Source: Citrobacter tructae (lineage in GTDB: Bacteria; Pseudomonadota; Gammaproteobacteria; Enterobacterales; Enterobacteriaceae). From it: a DNA stretch of 64,000 bases. Where the stretch lies: positions 3,038,001 to 3,102,000 of the forward strand of contig NZ_CP038469.1 in NCBI RefSeq assembly GCF_004684345.1, given 5' to 3'. Under the pieces are notes generated by a model that did no database searches, was not told the DNA's origin, and saw nothing but the letters and a program-made list of their open reading frames with translations. This document shows, piece after piece, positions 9,846 to 18,881 of this stretch. The translations under genes and the position numbers were made by a program. Within the stretch, counting starts at the first letter, position 1. Every line of letters starts with the position of its first letter.

Positions 9846-10301
9846 ATCATCTTCCAGCAATCGAGCTCCTGTCCCCTGCTTGCCCAGCTGATCGCCTGGG
9901 TTACGCAACGGGCAATCACTGCGCGACAAACAACCGCAGCCGATACAGCCATCGAGCTCATCGCGTAGCGCCACCAGGGTGTGAATGCGTCGGTCAAGCT
10001 CTTCACGCCACTGCGAAGAAAGCTGCCTCCACTCTTTCGCACTGAGCGAGTGGCCTTCAGGTAAAACGCCCAACGCATCACCAATCGTCGCCAGCGGAAT
10101 ACCAATCCGTTGAGCAATCTTAATAATGGCCACATAACGCAGCACATCACGTTTGTAACGACGCTGATTACCGCCATTACGCATGCTGCTGATTAACCCT
10201 TTGCTTTCATAGAAATGCAGGGTCGATACCGCCACGCCGCTACGCTTTGCGACTTCACCGGGGGTGAGCAGCGCTTTAATACGGGGTAATTTATTTTCCA
10301 T
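9843..10301 (-). CDS. soxR: Redox-sensing activator SoxR
   Basis: A 152-residue MerR-family regulator carrying a [2Fe-2S] cluster. The N-terminal winged helix (LTPGEVAKRSGVAVSTLHFYE) binds DNA, a dimerization helix follows, and the cluster ligands appear as CIGCGCLSRSDC (C-x2-C-x-C-x5-C) near residues 119-130. On oxidation by redox-cycling drugs or superoxide it activates soxS. It is divergent from soxS and shares its operator. The 3' end overlaps the terminator of SraL. Confidence 0.98.
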   Translation of the reverse strand: MENKLPRIKALLTPGEVAKRSGVAVSTLHFYESKGLISSMRNGGNQRRYKRDVLRYVAIIKIAQRIGIPLATIGDALGVLPEGHSLSAKEWRQLSSQWREELDRRIHTLVALRDELDGCIGCGCLSRSDCPLRNPGDQLGKQGTGARLLEDD

Positions 10302-10308
10302 AAATCGC

Positions 10309-10339
10309 TTTACCTCAAGTTAACTTGAGGAATTATACT
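10309..10339 (+). promoter_or_regulatory. soxS promoter with SoxR operator
   Basis: The perfect palindrome CCTCAAGTTAACTTGAGG at 10313-10330 is the SoxR site. It lies in an unusually long 19-bp spacer between TTTACC (10309-10314) and TATACT (10334-10339), the MerR-type arrangement known for soxS. Confidence 0.95.
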
Positions 10340-10387
10340 CGCCCACAGACAAAACGACGAATCGAATACTGAGAAAGAGGCTGCCAT

Positions 10388-10711
10388 ATGTCCCATCAGC
10401 AGATTATTCAGACACTTATTGAATGGATTGATGAACATATCGACCAACCGCTGAATATTGAAGCGGTCGCGAAAAAATCAGGTTATTCAAAATGGTATTT
10501 ACAGCGAATGTTCCGCACGGTGACGCGCCAGACGTTAGGTGACTATATCCGCCAACGTCGACTGCTGCTGGCCGCCGTTGAGTTACGCAATACCGAACGG
10601 CCTATTTTTGATATTGCGATGGATCTCGGCTACGTATCGCAACAAACATTCTCCCGAGTGTTCCGCCGCGAGTTTGATCGCACGCCCAGCGACTATCGCC
10701 ACCGTCTGTAG
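10388..10711 (+). CDS. soxS: Superoxide-response activator SoxS
   Basis: A 107-residue AraC/XylS-family activator made of the DNA-binding domain only, with two helix-turn-helix units (IEAVAKKSGYSKWYLQRMF and IFDIAMDLGYVSQQTFSRVF). It induces the superoxide and drug-resistance regulon (sodA, zwf, fumC, micF, acrAB). Control is at the level of synthesis through SoxR at the divergent promoter. Length equals the E. coli protein. Confidence 0.98.
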   Translation: MSHQQIIQTLIEWIDEHIDQPLNIEAVAKKSGYSKWYLQRMFRTVTRQTLGDYIRQRRLLLAAVELRNTERPIFDIAMDLGYVSQQTFSRVFRREFDRTPSDYRHRL

Positions 10712-10713
10712 GA

Positions 10714-12300
10714 TTATTGCCCGCTTTGCGTCAGTATGGCGGGCGACCGTTGGAGCCAGTGCATGAACTCCTGCGGCGGCAATGCCTTCGCAAAATACCA
10801 CCCCTGACAGTACTGTACGCCACGCTCAAGCAACCAGCTGATTTGCTCAGCCGTTTCTACCCCTTCTGCAATCGTCTTCAGCTGTAAACTTTGCGCCATT
10901 TCGATGATATGTTCGGCAATCATGTGGCTGGTGCTGTTGGTAGCCAGCGTGCTGATAAACGATTTATCTATCTTCAGAATATCCACGTTCAACGAAGACA
11001 AATTGTGCAGATTGGAATATCCAGTACCAAAATCATCAAACGCGACTTCATAACCCGCCTGACGAAATGCCTGAATGACTGGGGTCATTTTCTGTAAATC
11101 AATAAACCCACGTTCGGTCACCTCAACCTTAATTTGCTGTGAACGAACGGAGTAATCACGTGATTTATCAGCAATCAGCGCAATCAGTCGGGACGAATGA
11201 AAGTCAGAAGCAGAGAGATTCATTGAGATATAAAGCTGAGGGTGTGCCGACAGAAAATAACCCAGATCGCTGAACACTTCTTCAACCACGTAATCCGTTA
11301 TCTTCTCAATCATCCCTTCCTTTTCGGCCAGCGGAATAAACTCTGCCGGGCTCATAACCTCGCCTTTACAACCGGGCCAGCGCAGCAGCGCTTCGGCCCC
11401 GACGCATTTTCCATTTTTGATATCAATGATCGGCTGGTAATGCAGGCAAAGCTGGCGTTTTTTGATCGCTCGTTTTAGCAGGCGACGAGGAGAATAGTAT
11501 TGTTGGCGTGTACGCCACCACATGAGCAGTATCAGGATGCTACTGATAACGCCGAAAGGGAGCGTCAACGTAGCTTCATGATAGAAATTCTGATTTACGC
11601 GCTCGCCCGTGGTCGAGACAATAATCGCAATCGGCCGCTTTTCTGAATGAACGATGGTATAGAAGCGATCGTCTTGCTGGAACGTGGAGGCTTCGCCACG
11701 TACCAGCGGCAATAACTGCGCTACGTTTGCCCCTTCGCTGGCAGAGAAAAAGCTATCCGTTACCGTATCGTAGACTCCCCAAGCCAGACCTGGGTCATCG
11801 GACATTACCTCACTGTAGGATAATGGGTTGATGACGACAACGTAGTTTCCTCTTTGCATATACGTCATTTTATAGCCAGAAAAAAACGGCGTATCGCGAT
11901 AGTAATAGATGGAGATGTCCGGCGTACGTTTATAGTCAGCCGTAGGCATAATATATGGGGCTGACGGTGCCATCGACGTAGAGCACAAAAAATGATCAGC
12001 CTGCGCATAAATGAGCTCACTGATATATAAACGCCCGCGAATAATATTTAGCATGCTTTGCTGATGCGCTAGGGTACACATCTTCCCCTGATACAGCTGT
12101 GCCATATCACGTGCTAAATCGGCTTGCTGGATCACCAGCTCCGTTTTATTTAGGACCAGTTGAGCAAAAGTGCGGAGTTGATGACGAGTTTCGGACATTG
12201 CCCTGACGTGTGCAAACCATAATGCCAGCACCACGGGGAGCAATACCACCGTGAACGTTCCGAGGAATCTCAGCGTCTTACGTCGCGCACTGTGAGTCAT
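10714..12300 (-). CDS. pdeC: Cyclic-di-GMP phosphodiesterase PdeC (YjcC)
   Basis: A 528-residue membrane EAL-domain enzyme that hydrolyses cyclic-di-GMP. There is an N-terminal membrane helix, a periplasmic CSS-type domain of about 200 residues with the conserved cysteines (one in YQGKMCTLAHQQ, one in DHFLCSTS), a second membrane helix, and a C-terminal EAL domain containing EALLRWP, NLSASDFH and DDFGTGYSNL. In E. coli the CSS cysteines respond to the DsbA/DsbB system. The ATG at 12300 with an AGGG site is chosen over 12333. The divergence from E. coli is concentrated in the periplasmic part. Confidence 0.93.
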   Translation of the reverse strand: MTHSARRKTLRFLGTFTVVLLPVVLALWFAHVRAMSETRHQLRTFAQLVLNKTELVIQQADLARDMAQLYQGKMCTLAHQQSMLNIIRGRLYISELIYAQADHFLCSTSMAPSAPYIMPTADYKRTPDISIYYYRDTPFFSGYKMTYMQRGNYVVVINPLSYSEVMSDDPGLAWGVYDTVTDSFFSASEGANVAQLLPLVRGEASTFQQDDRFYTIVHSEKRPIAIIVSTTGERVNQNFYHEATLTLPFGVISSILILLMWWRTRQQYYSPRRLLKRAIKKRQLCLHYQPIIDIKNGKCVGAEALLRWPGCKGEVMSPAEFIPLAEKEGMIEKITDYVVEEVFSDLGYFLSAHPQLYISMNLSASDFHSSRLIALIADKSRDYSVRSQQIKVEVTERGFIDLQKMTPVIQAFRQAGYEVAFDDFGTGYSNLHNLSSLNVDILKIDKSFISTLATNSTSHMIAEHIIEMAQSLQLKTIAEGVETAEQISWLLERGVQYCQGWYFAKALPPQEFMHWLQRSPAILTQSGQ

Positions 12301-12974
12301 GTCAGCCCTATTTCCCTGTATCGTATATGCCATTACCCATCAAGGCAGGATGCTATAAACGCCGGCTAGTTAAGTTGCATGAATCTATCAACATTAGCAA
12401 CTGCCGTCTCTATGTAAAAGTCTGATAATAGAGAATAATGATATTCTTTTTCCGTAAGGCAAACGTTAAGTTAAGCTTATTTAAAAATAGCACACTGCAA
12501 AAATCGTAATGTTTTATCCGCGTTATACTGGTTGTTCATAAAAAACACATTAGTTTTTTTAAAGATTAATTTAGGATAAAGATAACAAGCAGTATAAATA
12601 CACCTTCGGTACTCTACATAATTCGAGTTGCAGGAAGGCGGCAAGGGAGAGAATGTCCAGGAGCATAGATAACCAAGTGACTGGAGTGAACGAGCGAAGT
12701 CAACGCACATACAACTTGAAGTATGACGAGTATATTACGAATAATTCATTCTCTGTTTACGCTTATATAACCACACAATAATAAAGGTAATAAGTCGACA
12801 AAAATAGCGTCCTGCACTGGTGAACAAACGAACATATGTGATATAGTTCACAAAAATAATGTAACAGAAACAGTGTTTCATTGATGTGCATGCCCGTCGA
12901 TAGCCAGAGTGCCACACCTGTTGTGAACAACCCCACGCTGTCCTGGGCATCAAGACTTTTTGAGGACGTTTTTC
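12301..12974. other. AT-rich intergenic region pdeC-yjcB
   Basis: About 670 bases without a convincing gene. It contains the inverted-repeat element copy 2 (about 12615-12726) and otherwise AT-rich sequence. Two minus-strand open frames here (12477-12710 and 12735-13016) look non-coding: one runs through the repeat and neither resembles any family I know. Confidence 0.6.
12615..12726. repeat. Intergenic inverted-repeat element, copy 2
   Basis: Shares GTTGCAGGAAGGCGGCAAG, CAGGAGCATAG and GTGACTGGAGTG with copy 1. Terminal arms ACATAATTCGAGTTG (12616-12630) and CAACTTGAAGTATG (from 12712) pair imperfectly. The inner hairpin has TCCAG (12656-12660) against CTGGA (12681-12685), a compensatory change relative to the CCCCAG/CTGGGG of copy 3. 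Confidence 0.75.
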
Positions 12975-13256
12975 ATGGCAACAATAACAACTGGCGTAGT
13001 TCTTCTGCGGTGGCAACTGCTGAGCGCGGTGCTGATGTTTTTAGCCAGCACGCTCAATATCCGTTTTCGTAAATCAGATTATATTGGTCTGGCCGTCATT
13101 AGCAGCGGTTTGGGGCTAGTTTTTGCCTGCTGGTTTGCAACCGGATTGCTCGGCATCACCCTGATGGACGTGTCCACTATCTGGAATAACATCCAATCCG
13201 TTATGGTAGAGGTCATGAGTCATACGCCGCCAGACTGGCCGATGGTACTGACTTGA
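12975..13256 (+). CDS. yjcB: Small inner-membrane protein YjcB
   Basis: A 93-residue hydrophobic protein with about three membrane segments, matching E. coli YjcB across its length (MATITTGVVLLRWQLLSAV). The ATG at 12975 follows TGAGGA; the longer frame starting at 12960 is not needed. Its function is unknown. It stands alone and ends at a strong terminator. Confidence 0.9.
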   Translation: MATITTGVVLLRWQLLSAVLMFLASTLNIRFRKSDYIGLAVISSGLGLVFACWFATGLLGITLMDVSTIWNNIQSVMVEVMSHTPPDWPMVLT

Positions 13257-13262
13257 TAAAAA

Positions 13263-13308
13263 AAGCGTCCGACTGAGTCCTGGCTTCAGTCGGACGCTTA
13301 TTTTTAGG
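13263..13308 (+). terminator. Terminator after yjcB
   Basis: AGCGTCCGACTGA and TCAGTCGGACGCT make a long stem followed by TATTTTT. Confidence 0.9.
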
Positions 13309-13317
13309 TTAAATGGA

Positions 13318-13790
13318 TCAATTTAGGGCTTTGGCTGACCATTCCATACGGAAACCCGCGTTAACCTGCCAGTTCGTATCGATATCGCCACTCCATTTGC
13401 CGTTTTTTTCGGCAAAGTAGTTAGTTTTATGCCCGTGCTAATAGGAATCCGCGCCATTGAGCGTAATATTCATCTGGCTTGTATTCGGATAAAGTTTCTC
13501 GCCAAAGTCGAGGTTACCCAATAAATTAACCTTGTTAATTCCTGCCTGATTAATATTAACGACATCACCATTTACCGTAATGGTTGAACCAGCACCGCGC
13601 GCATATAATGCAGTATTGCTATGCACGAACTTAGAGTCGATCAGAAAATTATTTATAAGACCAAAATTTTCGACAGTAACCTTGGTGTTACTACCTTCTA
13701 CAGATAACCCAAAGAAGGCTAATCTGGCACGATGCCCCAACTGCGTGGTCCCGCCAATATTATGCGTAAAAATATTGCCAGATACGTTTC
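13318..13790 (-). pseudogene. Autotransporter (AidA/YejO-like) remnant
   Basis: On the minus strand a frame reads a passenger-like beta-helix segment (NVSGNIFTHNIGG, NTALYARGAGSTITVNGDVV, MNITLNGADSY) and then meets an in-frame TAG at about 13438. The same frame continues as HGHKTNYFAEKNGKWSGDID and ends in VNAGFRMEW at 13318. There is no start codon, signal peptide or complete beta barrel, so this is a decayed fragment. The TAG falls where passengers often read SYWHG, suggesting a Trp-to-stop change. It is wedged between yjcB and ssb and was probably part of a larger gene lost by deletion. Confidence 0.65.
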
Positions 13791-13796
13791 TTCAAA

Positions 13797-13829
13797 TACA
13801 AAAAAACCCCATCGAAACGGGGCTTTTTC
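13797..13829 (-). terminator. ssb terminator
   Basis: On the minus strand AAGCCCCGTTTCGATGGGG forms a hairpin followed by seven T residues, directly downstream of ssb. Confidence 0.9.
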
Positions 13830-13856
13830 ACTACGTCATTAATCGTTTAGCAACGA

Positions 13857-14390
13857 TTAGAATGGAATATCGTCGTCAAAGTCCATCGGTGGTTCGTTAG
13901 ACGGTGCTCCCGGAGCAGACTGCTGCGGACGAGACTGCGCGCCGCCGCTGAACTGGTTGCCACCCTGTGGCTGCTGAGGCTGACCCCAACCACCCTGTTG
14001 ACCACCACCTGCATTACCACCTGCCGGTGCACCACCGCCCTGACGACCACCCAGCATTTGCATGGTGCCACCGACGTTAACAACAACTTCAGTGGTGTAC
14101 TTCTCGACACCAGACTGGTCGGTCCATTTACGGGTACGCAGTTGACCTTCAATGTAGACCTGAGAACCTTTACGCAGATATTCGCTGGCCACTTCCGCCA
14201 GTTTGCCAAACAGCACAACGCGGTGCCATTCAGTCTGCTCTTTCATCTCACCGGTCGCTTTATCACGCCAGGATTCGGAAGTAGCCAGCGTAATGTTGGC
14301 AACTGCGCCACCATTCGGCATATAGCGTACTTCCGGGTCCTGGCCCAGATTACCGACGAGAATCACCTTGTTTACGCCTCTGCTGGCCAT
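13857..14390 (-). CDS. ssb: Single-stranded DNA-binding protein
   Basis: A 177-residue SSB. The N-terminal OB fold (residues 1-112, ASRGVNKVILVGNLGQDPE) binds ssDNA as a tetramer. A Gly/Gln/Pro-rich linker follows, and the acidic tip MDFDDDIPF docks partner proteins in replication, repair and recombination. It is divergent from uvrA, and an SOS box lies in the shared upstream region. Confidence 0.99.
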   Translation of the reverse strand: MASRGVNKVILVGNLGQDPEVRYMPNGGAVANITLATSESWRDKATGEMKEQTEWHRVVLFGKLAEVASEYLRKGSQVYIEGQLRTRKWTDQSGVEKYTTEVVVNVGGTMQMLGGRQGGGAPAGGNAGGGQQGGWGQPQQPQGGNQFSGGAQSRPQQSAPGAPSNEPPMDFDDDIPF

Positions 14391-14540
14391 GATCGTGTCT
14401 CCTGAAAAACGTTTCTTAATAAGTGTAAGCGCGGGATTGTAGCATTTCCAATAGCGCCTTTACTACGTTGCGAGGTCGATTCCAGTAAACAACCCCAGCC
14501 AGACATTGTTGCACAGACACCTGCGTTTTGCATTCCAATA

Positions 14541-14556
14541 CTGTATATCCATTCAG
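14541..14556. promoter_or_regulatory. LexA (SOS) box between ssb and uvrA
   Basis: CTGTATATCCATTCAG fits the CTG-N10-CAG LexA operator and is one base from the E. coli uvrA box. It lies 85 bases upstream of uvrA and probably also influences ssb. Confidence 0.9.
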
Positions 14557-14640
14557 GTTAGGTTGTGTCATAATTAACCGTTTGTGATCGCCGGTAGCAC
14601 CATGCAGCCAGGCAAAAAGCGTTTAATCCGGGAAAGATGA

Positions 14641-17463
14641 ATGGATAAGATCGAAGTTCGGGGCGCCCGCACCCATAATCTCAAAAACATCAACCTCGTC
14701 ATCCCGCGCGACAAGCTGATTGTCGTCACCGGGCTTTCGGGCTCAGGCAAATCGTCGCTTGCTTTCGACACCTTGTATGCCGAAGGACAGCGTCGTTACG
14801 TTGAATCGCTTTCCGCGTATGCACGTCAGTTCCTGTCGCTGATGGAAAAACCGGATGTCGACCACATTGAGGGGCTCTCTCCTGCCATCTCAATTGAACA
14901 AAAATCGACATCCCATAACCCGCGATCCACAGTAGGCACCATTACCGAAATACACGACTATCTGCGCCTGCTGTTTGCCCGCGTCGGTGAGCCGCGCTGT
15001 CCGGATCACGACGTACCACTGGCGGCACAGACCGTTAGCCAGATGGTGGACAACGTTCTGTCACAGCCGGAAGGCAAGCGCCTGATGCTGCTGGCACCGG
15101 TCATTAAAGAGCGTAAAGGCGAACACACCAAAACGCTGGAGAACCTGGCAAGCCAGGGTTATATCCGCGCCCGTATTGACGGTGAAGTGTGTGACCTTTC
15201 CGATCCGCCAAAACTGGAGCTGCAAAAGAAACACACCATTGAAGTGGTGATTGACCGTTTCAAAGTGCGCGACGACCTCTCCCAACGCCTGGCGGAGTCT
15301 TTTGAAACCGCGCTGGAGCTTTCCGGTGGTACGGCGGTGGTTGCCGATATGGACAACCCGAAAGAGGAAGAGCTGCTCTTTTCCGCCAACTTTGCCTGCC
15401 CCATCTGCGGCTACAGCATGCGCGAACTGGAACCACGCCTGTTCTCGTTCAACAACCCAGCGGGCGCGTGTCCAACTTGCGACGGTCTCGGCGTACAGCA
15501 GTATTTCGATCCTGACCGCGTGATCCAAAACCCGGAGCTGTCGCTGGCTGGCGGAGCTATCCGTGGCTGGGATCGCCGTAACTTCTATTACTTCCAGATG
15601 TTGAAGTCACTGGCAGAACACTACAAGTTTGATGTGGAAGCGCCATGGGCCAGCCTGAACCCTGCCGTTCACAAAGTGGTCTTGTACGGTTCCGGCAAAG
15701 AGAATATCGAATTCAAATATATGAACGACCGCGGCGATACTTCCGTACGTCGTCACCCCTTTGAAGGTGTGCTGCACAATATGGAACGCCGTTATAAAGA
15801 GACGGAATCCAGTGCAGTACGCGAAGAATTATCTAAGTTCATCAGCAACCGACCATGCACCAGCTGTGAAGGCACGCGCCTGCGTCGTGAAGCGCGCCAC
15901 GTATTCGTTGAGAATACGCCACTGCCCGCCATTTCCGACATGAGCATCGGTCATGCGATGGATTTCTTCAACAATCTCAAGCTTGCCGGTCAACGGGCGA
16001 AGATCGCAGAGAAAATCCTCAAAGAGATTGGCGACCGCCTCAAGTTTTTGGTTAACGTCGGTCTGAATTACCTGACGCTGTCACGCTCTGCCGAAACGCT
16101 CTCCGGCGGTGAAGCCCAGCGTATCCGTCTGGCAAGTCAGATTGGTGCAGGTCTGGTCGGTGTAATGTACGTGCTGGATGAACCATCTATCGGTCTGCAC
16201 CAACGCGATAACGAACGCCTGCTGGGCACGCTTATCCATCTACGCAATCTGGGTAATACCGTGATTGTGGTCGAGCACGATGAAGATGCGATTCGCGCCG
16301 CTGACCACGTGATCGACATCGGTCCGGGCGCGGGTGTCCACGGTGGACAGGTGGTGGCGGAAGGCACGCTGGATGACATTATGGCGGTACCGGAATCGCT
16401 CACCGGTCAATTCATGAGCGGCAAGCGTAAGATTGAAGTGCCTAAACAACGCGTGCCCGCTAACCCGGAAAAAGTGCTGAAGCTCACCGGCGCGCGGGGC
16501 AACAACCTGAAAGATGTCACCCTGACGCTGCCGGTTGGCCTGTTTACCTGTATTACCGGCGTATCCGGTTCCGGTAAATCGACGCTGATTAACGACACGC
16601 TGTTCCCGATTGCCCAGACTCAGCTCAACGGCGCCACGCTGGCCGAACCCGCACCGTATCGCGAAATTCAGGGACTGGAACATTTCGACAAAGTTATCGA
16701 TATCGACCAAAGCCCGATTGGTCGTACGCCGCGTTCAAACCCGGCGACCTATACCGGCGTATTTACGCCTGTACGCGAACTGTTTGCCGGAGTGCCGGAA
16801 TCGCGCGCGCGCGGCTACACGCCGGGACGTTTCAGCTTTAACGTGCGCGGTGGTCGCTGCGAAGCCTGCCAGGGCGATGGCGTGATCAAAGTCGAGATGC
16901 ACTTCCTGCCGGATATCTACGTGCCGTGCGACCAGTGCAAAGGCAAGCGCTATAACCGTGAAACGCTGGAGATTAAGTACAAGGGCAAGACTATCCACGA
17001 AGTGCTGGATATGACCATTGAAGAGGCGCGTGAGTTCTTTGACGCCGTTCCGGCGCTGGCGCGTAAGCTGCAAACGCTGATGGACGTTGGTCTGACCTAC
17101 ATTCGCCTGGGGCAGTCCGCAACGACCCTCTCCGGCGGTGAAGCCCAGCGCGTGAAGTTGGCGCGTGAGCTGTCAAAACGCGGTACCGGACAAACGCTGT
17201 ATATTCTCGATGAGCCGACCACCGGTCTGCACTTTGCGGATATTCAGCAGTTGCTGGACGTGCTGCATCAGCTCAGGGATCAGGGCAACACCATCGTGGT
17301 GATTGAGCATAATCTGGACGTGATTAAAACAGCCGACTGGATTGTCGATCTCGGCCCGGAAGGCGGTAGTGGCGGTGGGGAAATCCTTGTTGCCGGTACG
17401 CCGGAAACGGTCGCTGAGTGTGAAGCCTCACACACTGCGCGCTTCCTCAAACCACTGCTGTAA
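14641..17463 (+). CDS. uvrA: Excinuclease ABC subunit A
   Basis: A 940-residue UvrA, the damage-recognition ATPase of nucleotide excision repair. There are two ABC ATPase modules with Walker A motifs GLSGSGKSS (near residue 31) and GVSGSGKST (near 640), and signature motifs LSGGEAQRIRLA and LSGGEAQRVKLA. Zinc-binding cysteine pairs occur as CPICGYS...CPTC and CEACQGDG...CDQC. Length equals E. coli. It is divergent from ssb with the SOS box between. Confidence 0.99.
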   Translation: MDKIEVRGARTHNLKNINLVIPRDKLIVVTGLSGSGKSSLAFDTLYAEGQRRYVESLSAYARQFLSLMEKPDVDHIEGLSPAISIEQKSTSHNPRSTVGTITEIHDYLRLLFARVGEPRCPDHDVPLAAQTVSQMVDNVLSQPEGKRLMLLAPVIKERKGEHTKTLENLASQGYIRARIDGEVCDLSDPPKLELQKKHTIEVVIDRFKVRDDLSQRLAESFETALELSGGTAVVADMDNPKEEELLFSANFACPICGYSMRELEPRLFSFNNPAGACPTCDGLGVQQYFDPDRVIQNPELSLAGGAIRGWDRRNFYYFQMLKSLAEHYKFDVEAPWASLNPAVHKVVLYGSGKENIEFKYMNDRGDTSVRRHPFEGVLHNMERRYKETESSAVREELSKFISNRPCTSCEGTRLRREARHVFVENTPLPAISDMSIGHAMDFFNNLKLAGQRAKIAEKILKEIGDRLKFLVNVGLNYLTLSRSAETLSGGEAQRIRLASQIGAGLVGVMYVLDEPSIGLHQRDNERLLGTLIHLRNLGNTVIVVEHDEDAIRAADHVIDIGPGAGVHGGQVVAEGTLDDIMAVPESLTGQFMSGKRKIEVPKQRVPANPEKVLKLTGARGNNLKDVTLTLPVGLFTCITGVSGSGKSTLINDTLFPIAQTQLNGATLAEPAPYREIQGLEHFDKVIDIDQSPIGRTPRSNPATYTGVFTPVRELFAGVPESRARGYTPGRFSFNVRGGRCEACQGDGVIKVEMHFLPDIYVPCDQCKGKRYNRETLEIKYKGKTIHEVLDMTIEEAREFFDAVPALARKLQTLMDVGLTYIRLGQSATTLSGGEAQRVKLARELSKRGTGQTLYILDEPTTGLHFADIQQLLDVLHQLRDQGNTIVVIEHNLDVIKTADWIVDLGPEGGSGGGEILVAGTPETVAECEASHTARFLKPLL

Positions 17464-17504
17464 TCATACCCATGCCGCTTCCTGAATCATCAGGAAGCAG
17501 CAGA

Positions 17505-17858
17505 TTATGACACCAGCAACCTGCGTTTTTCTTCCGGCAGCGTATTGATGGCCTGTTGCCAGGAGGCATCCACCAGATAGTAAATCTGTGAATCCGGCAA
17601 CGATCCGTCCAGATATACCGTGCTCCAGTGCGCTTTGTTAAGATGTCTGCTGGGTCGCACATCGCTATGCTGCTGGCGCAATAATTCGGCCAATTCAGGG
17701 CTGGTTTTCAGCGACACCGCCGGGCGACCCTCCACCTCTTTCACCATTGCAAAGAGCACATCTTCGACTTTAATTTGAGTGGCCTTCCAGTCACTGTGCA
17801 CGCTTTGTTCGGCACCTGTTTTCGCCATGCAGTATTGCAGCAGCTCCGAATTCGTCAT
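17505..17858 (-). CDS. yjbR: MmcQ/YjbR-family protein
   Basis: A 117-residue protein of the MmcQ/YjbR family (CyaY-like fold, DNA-binding suggested for relatives). It matches E. coli YjbR, including the block SRHLNKAHWSTVYLDGSLPDSQ. The ATG at 17858 follows AAGGGGA; the in-frame start at 17897 is discarded. In E. coli yjbQ lies between yjbR and aphA, but here only about 126 bases separate them and no yjbQ is present. Confidence 0.93.
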   Translation of the reverse strand: MTNSELLQYCMAKTGAEQSVHSDWKATQIKVEDVLFAMVKEVEGRPAVSLKTSPELAELLRQQHSDVRPSRHLNKAHWSTVYLDGSLPDSQIYYLVDASWQQAINTLPEEKRRLLVS

Positions 17859-17984
17859 TTTTATTCCCCTTACCAGCAGCTCGCCTAATGAGAACATCTT
17901 TTACTCAGTGTGCAGCAAGTCTGCCAAAGGTAAAAGCCAGTAACGTAAATTTGTTTAAAAAACCACCAACAAGAAACCTGAGCC

Positions 17985-18698
17985 TCAGTATTCTGAGTTT
18001 ACGATCACCTCTTCACCATATGCCCCAGCCTGTGGCAACGGTTTATAGGTGGAGTTAGAGGCACGTAAAATGCGAATACCCCGAATGCCAACGTCGCGCG
18101 CGGCGGTGATGTCATTGTCGGAATCGCCGTAAAACATACGGATGTTCTTATCCTGCAACCACTGCGTTTTGGTGTTCTGTCCGACTTTATCACCAGCGAA
18201 GATAACCGGATTCATATTGGCAGGCGGAATGTGAAAGTTATCGGAGAGCGTTTTCGACACGGTTTCGGTTTTTGTCTGGCTACGCCCCGTGATAAAAAAG
18301 ATGCTGTCGCCACGACGCACGTGCATATCAATCAACTGACGCGCCACTTCTTTTGGAATGCTGAACTCATCCCAGCCATTGTTCATTTTTTCCCAGAAGG
18401 CCGGATTCTTCAGGTAAGCCTCACTGTCCGGAGAATACGTTTTTTTACCGCGCCAGAAACCCGGACTGGAAAAAAGAACGGTGTCATCAATATCAAACCC
18501 AACGGCCATCGGCGGGCGTCCGGTCAGGCTGTTTTCAATTTGGACAACAGAAACCCAGTGAACAGGAGACTGCTCTGAGAGTTTTGCAACGTTGGTGCCT
18601 GGATTGAGCTGTGAGGGGGAAGAAACTAAAGCCTGGGCAGAATGATTTAACGTGAACAATAAGCAAACGGCACTGAGTGCCAACGTAATCTTGCGCAT
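17985..18698 (-). CDS. aphA: Class B acid phosphatase AphA
   Basis: A 237-residue periplasmic non-specific phosphatase/phosphotransferase of the DDDD superfamily. A signal peptide (about residues 1-23, ending HSAQA) precedes the mature enzyme. The nucleophile motif FDIDDTVLFSSP lies near residue 68, and the metal-binding GDSDNDITAA motif is near the C terminus. Length equals E. coli AphA. It releases phosphate from 5'-nucleotides in the periplasm. Confidence 0.97.
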   Translation of the reverse strand: MRKITLALSAVCLLFTLNHSAQALVSSPSQLNPGTNVAKLSEQSPVHWVSVVQIENSLTGRPPMAVGFDIDDTVLFSSPGFWRGKKTYSPDSEAYLKNPAFWEKMNNGWDEFSIPKEVARQLIDMHVRRGDSIFFITGRSQTKTETVSKTLSDNFHIPPANMNPVIFAGDKVGQNTKTQWLQDKNIRMFYGDSDNDITAARDVGIRGIRILRASNSTYKPLPQAGAYGEEVIVNSEY

Positions 18699-18840
18699 AT
18701 TTTTCCCTAAGTAGTCAGCTAGTTATCATTTTTTTATTAACAACTGGTCAAAAAACTATCTGACCTTACCCCCTGGGGAGGGTGAAAGGAAGGGGTTTCT
18801 CTCGTTTTGTTACAGAAAAAGAGGACGATCACATTGGAAA

Positions 18841-18872
18841 TGGGCCTGATAGCGCTACGCTTATCAGGCCCA
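18841..18872. repeat. REP/BIME-like palindrome
   Basis: TGGGCCTGAT and ATCAGGCCCA flank AGCGCTACGCT, a typical bacterial interspersed palindrome, just past the tyrB stop. Confidence 0.8.
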
Positions 18873-18881
18873 CAAACTCAA

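Noticed and set aside
9650..10177. A minus-strand open frame overlapping SraL and soxR
   Set aside because: It is out of frame with soxR and reads through the SraL RNA.
12477..13016. Two minus-strand open frames between pdeC and yjcB
   Set aside because: They cover AT-rich DNA and the inverted repeat, have no plausible ribosome sites and overlap yjcB.
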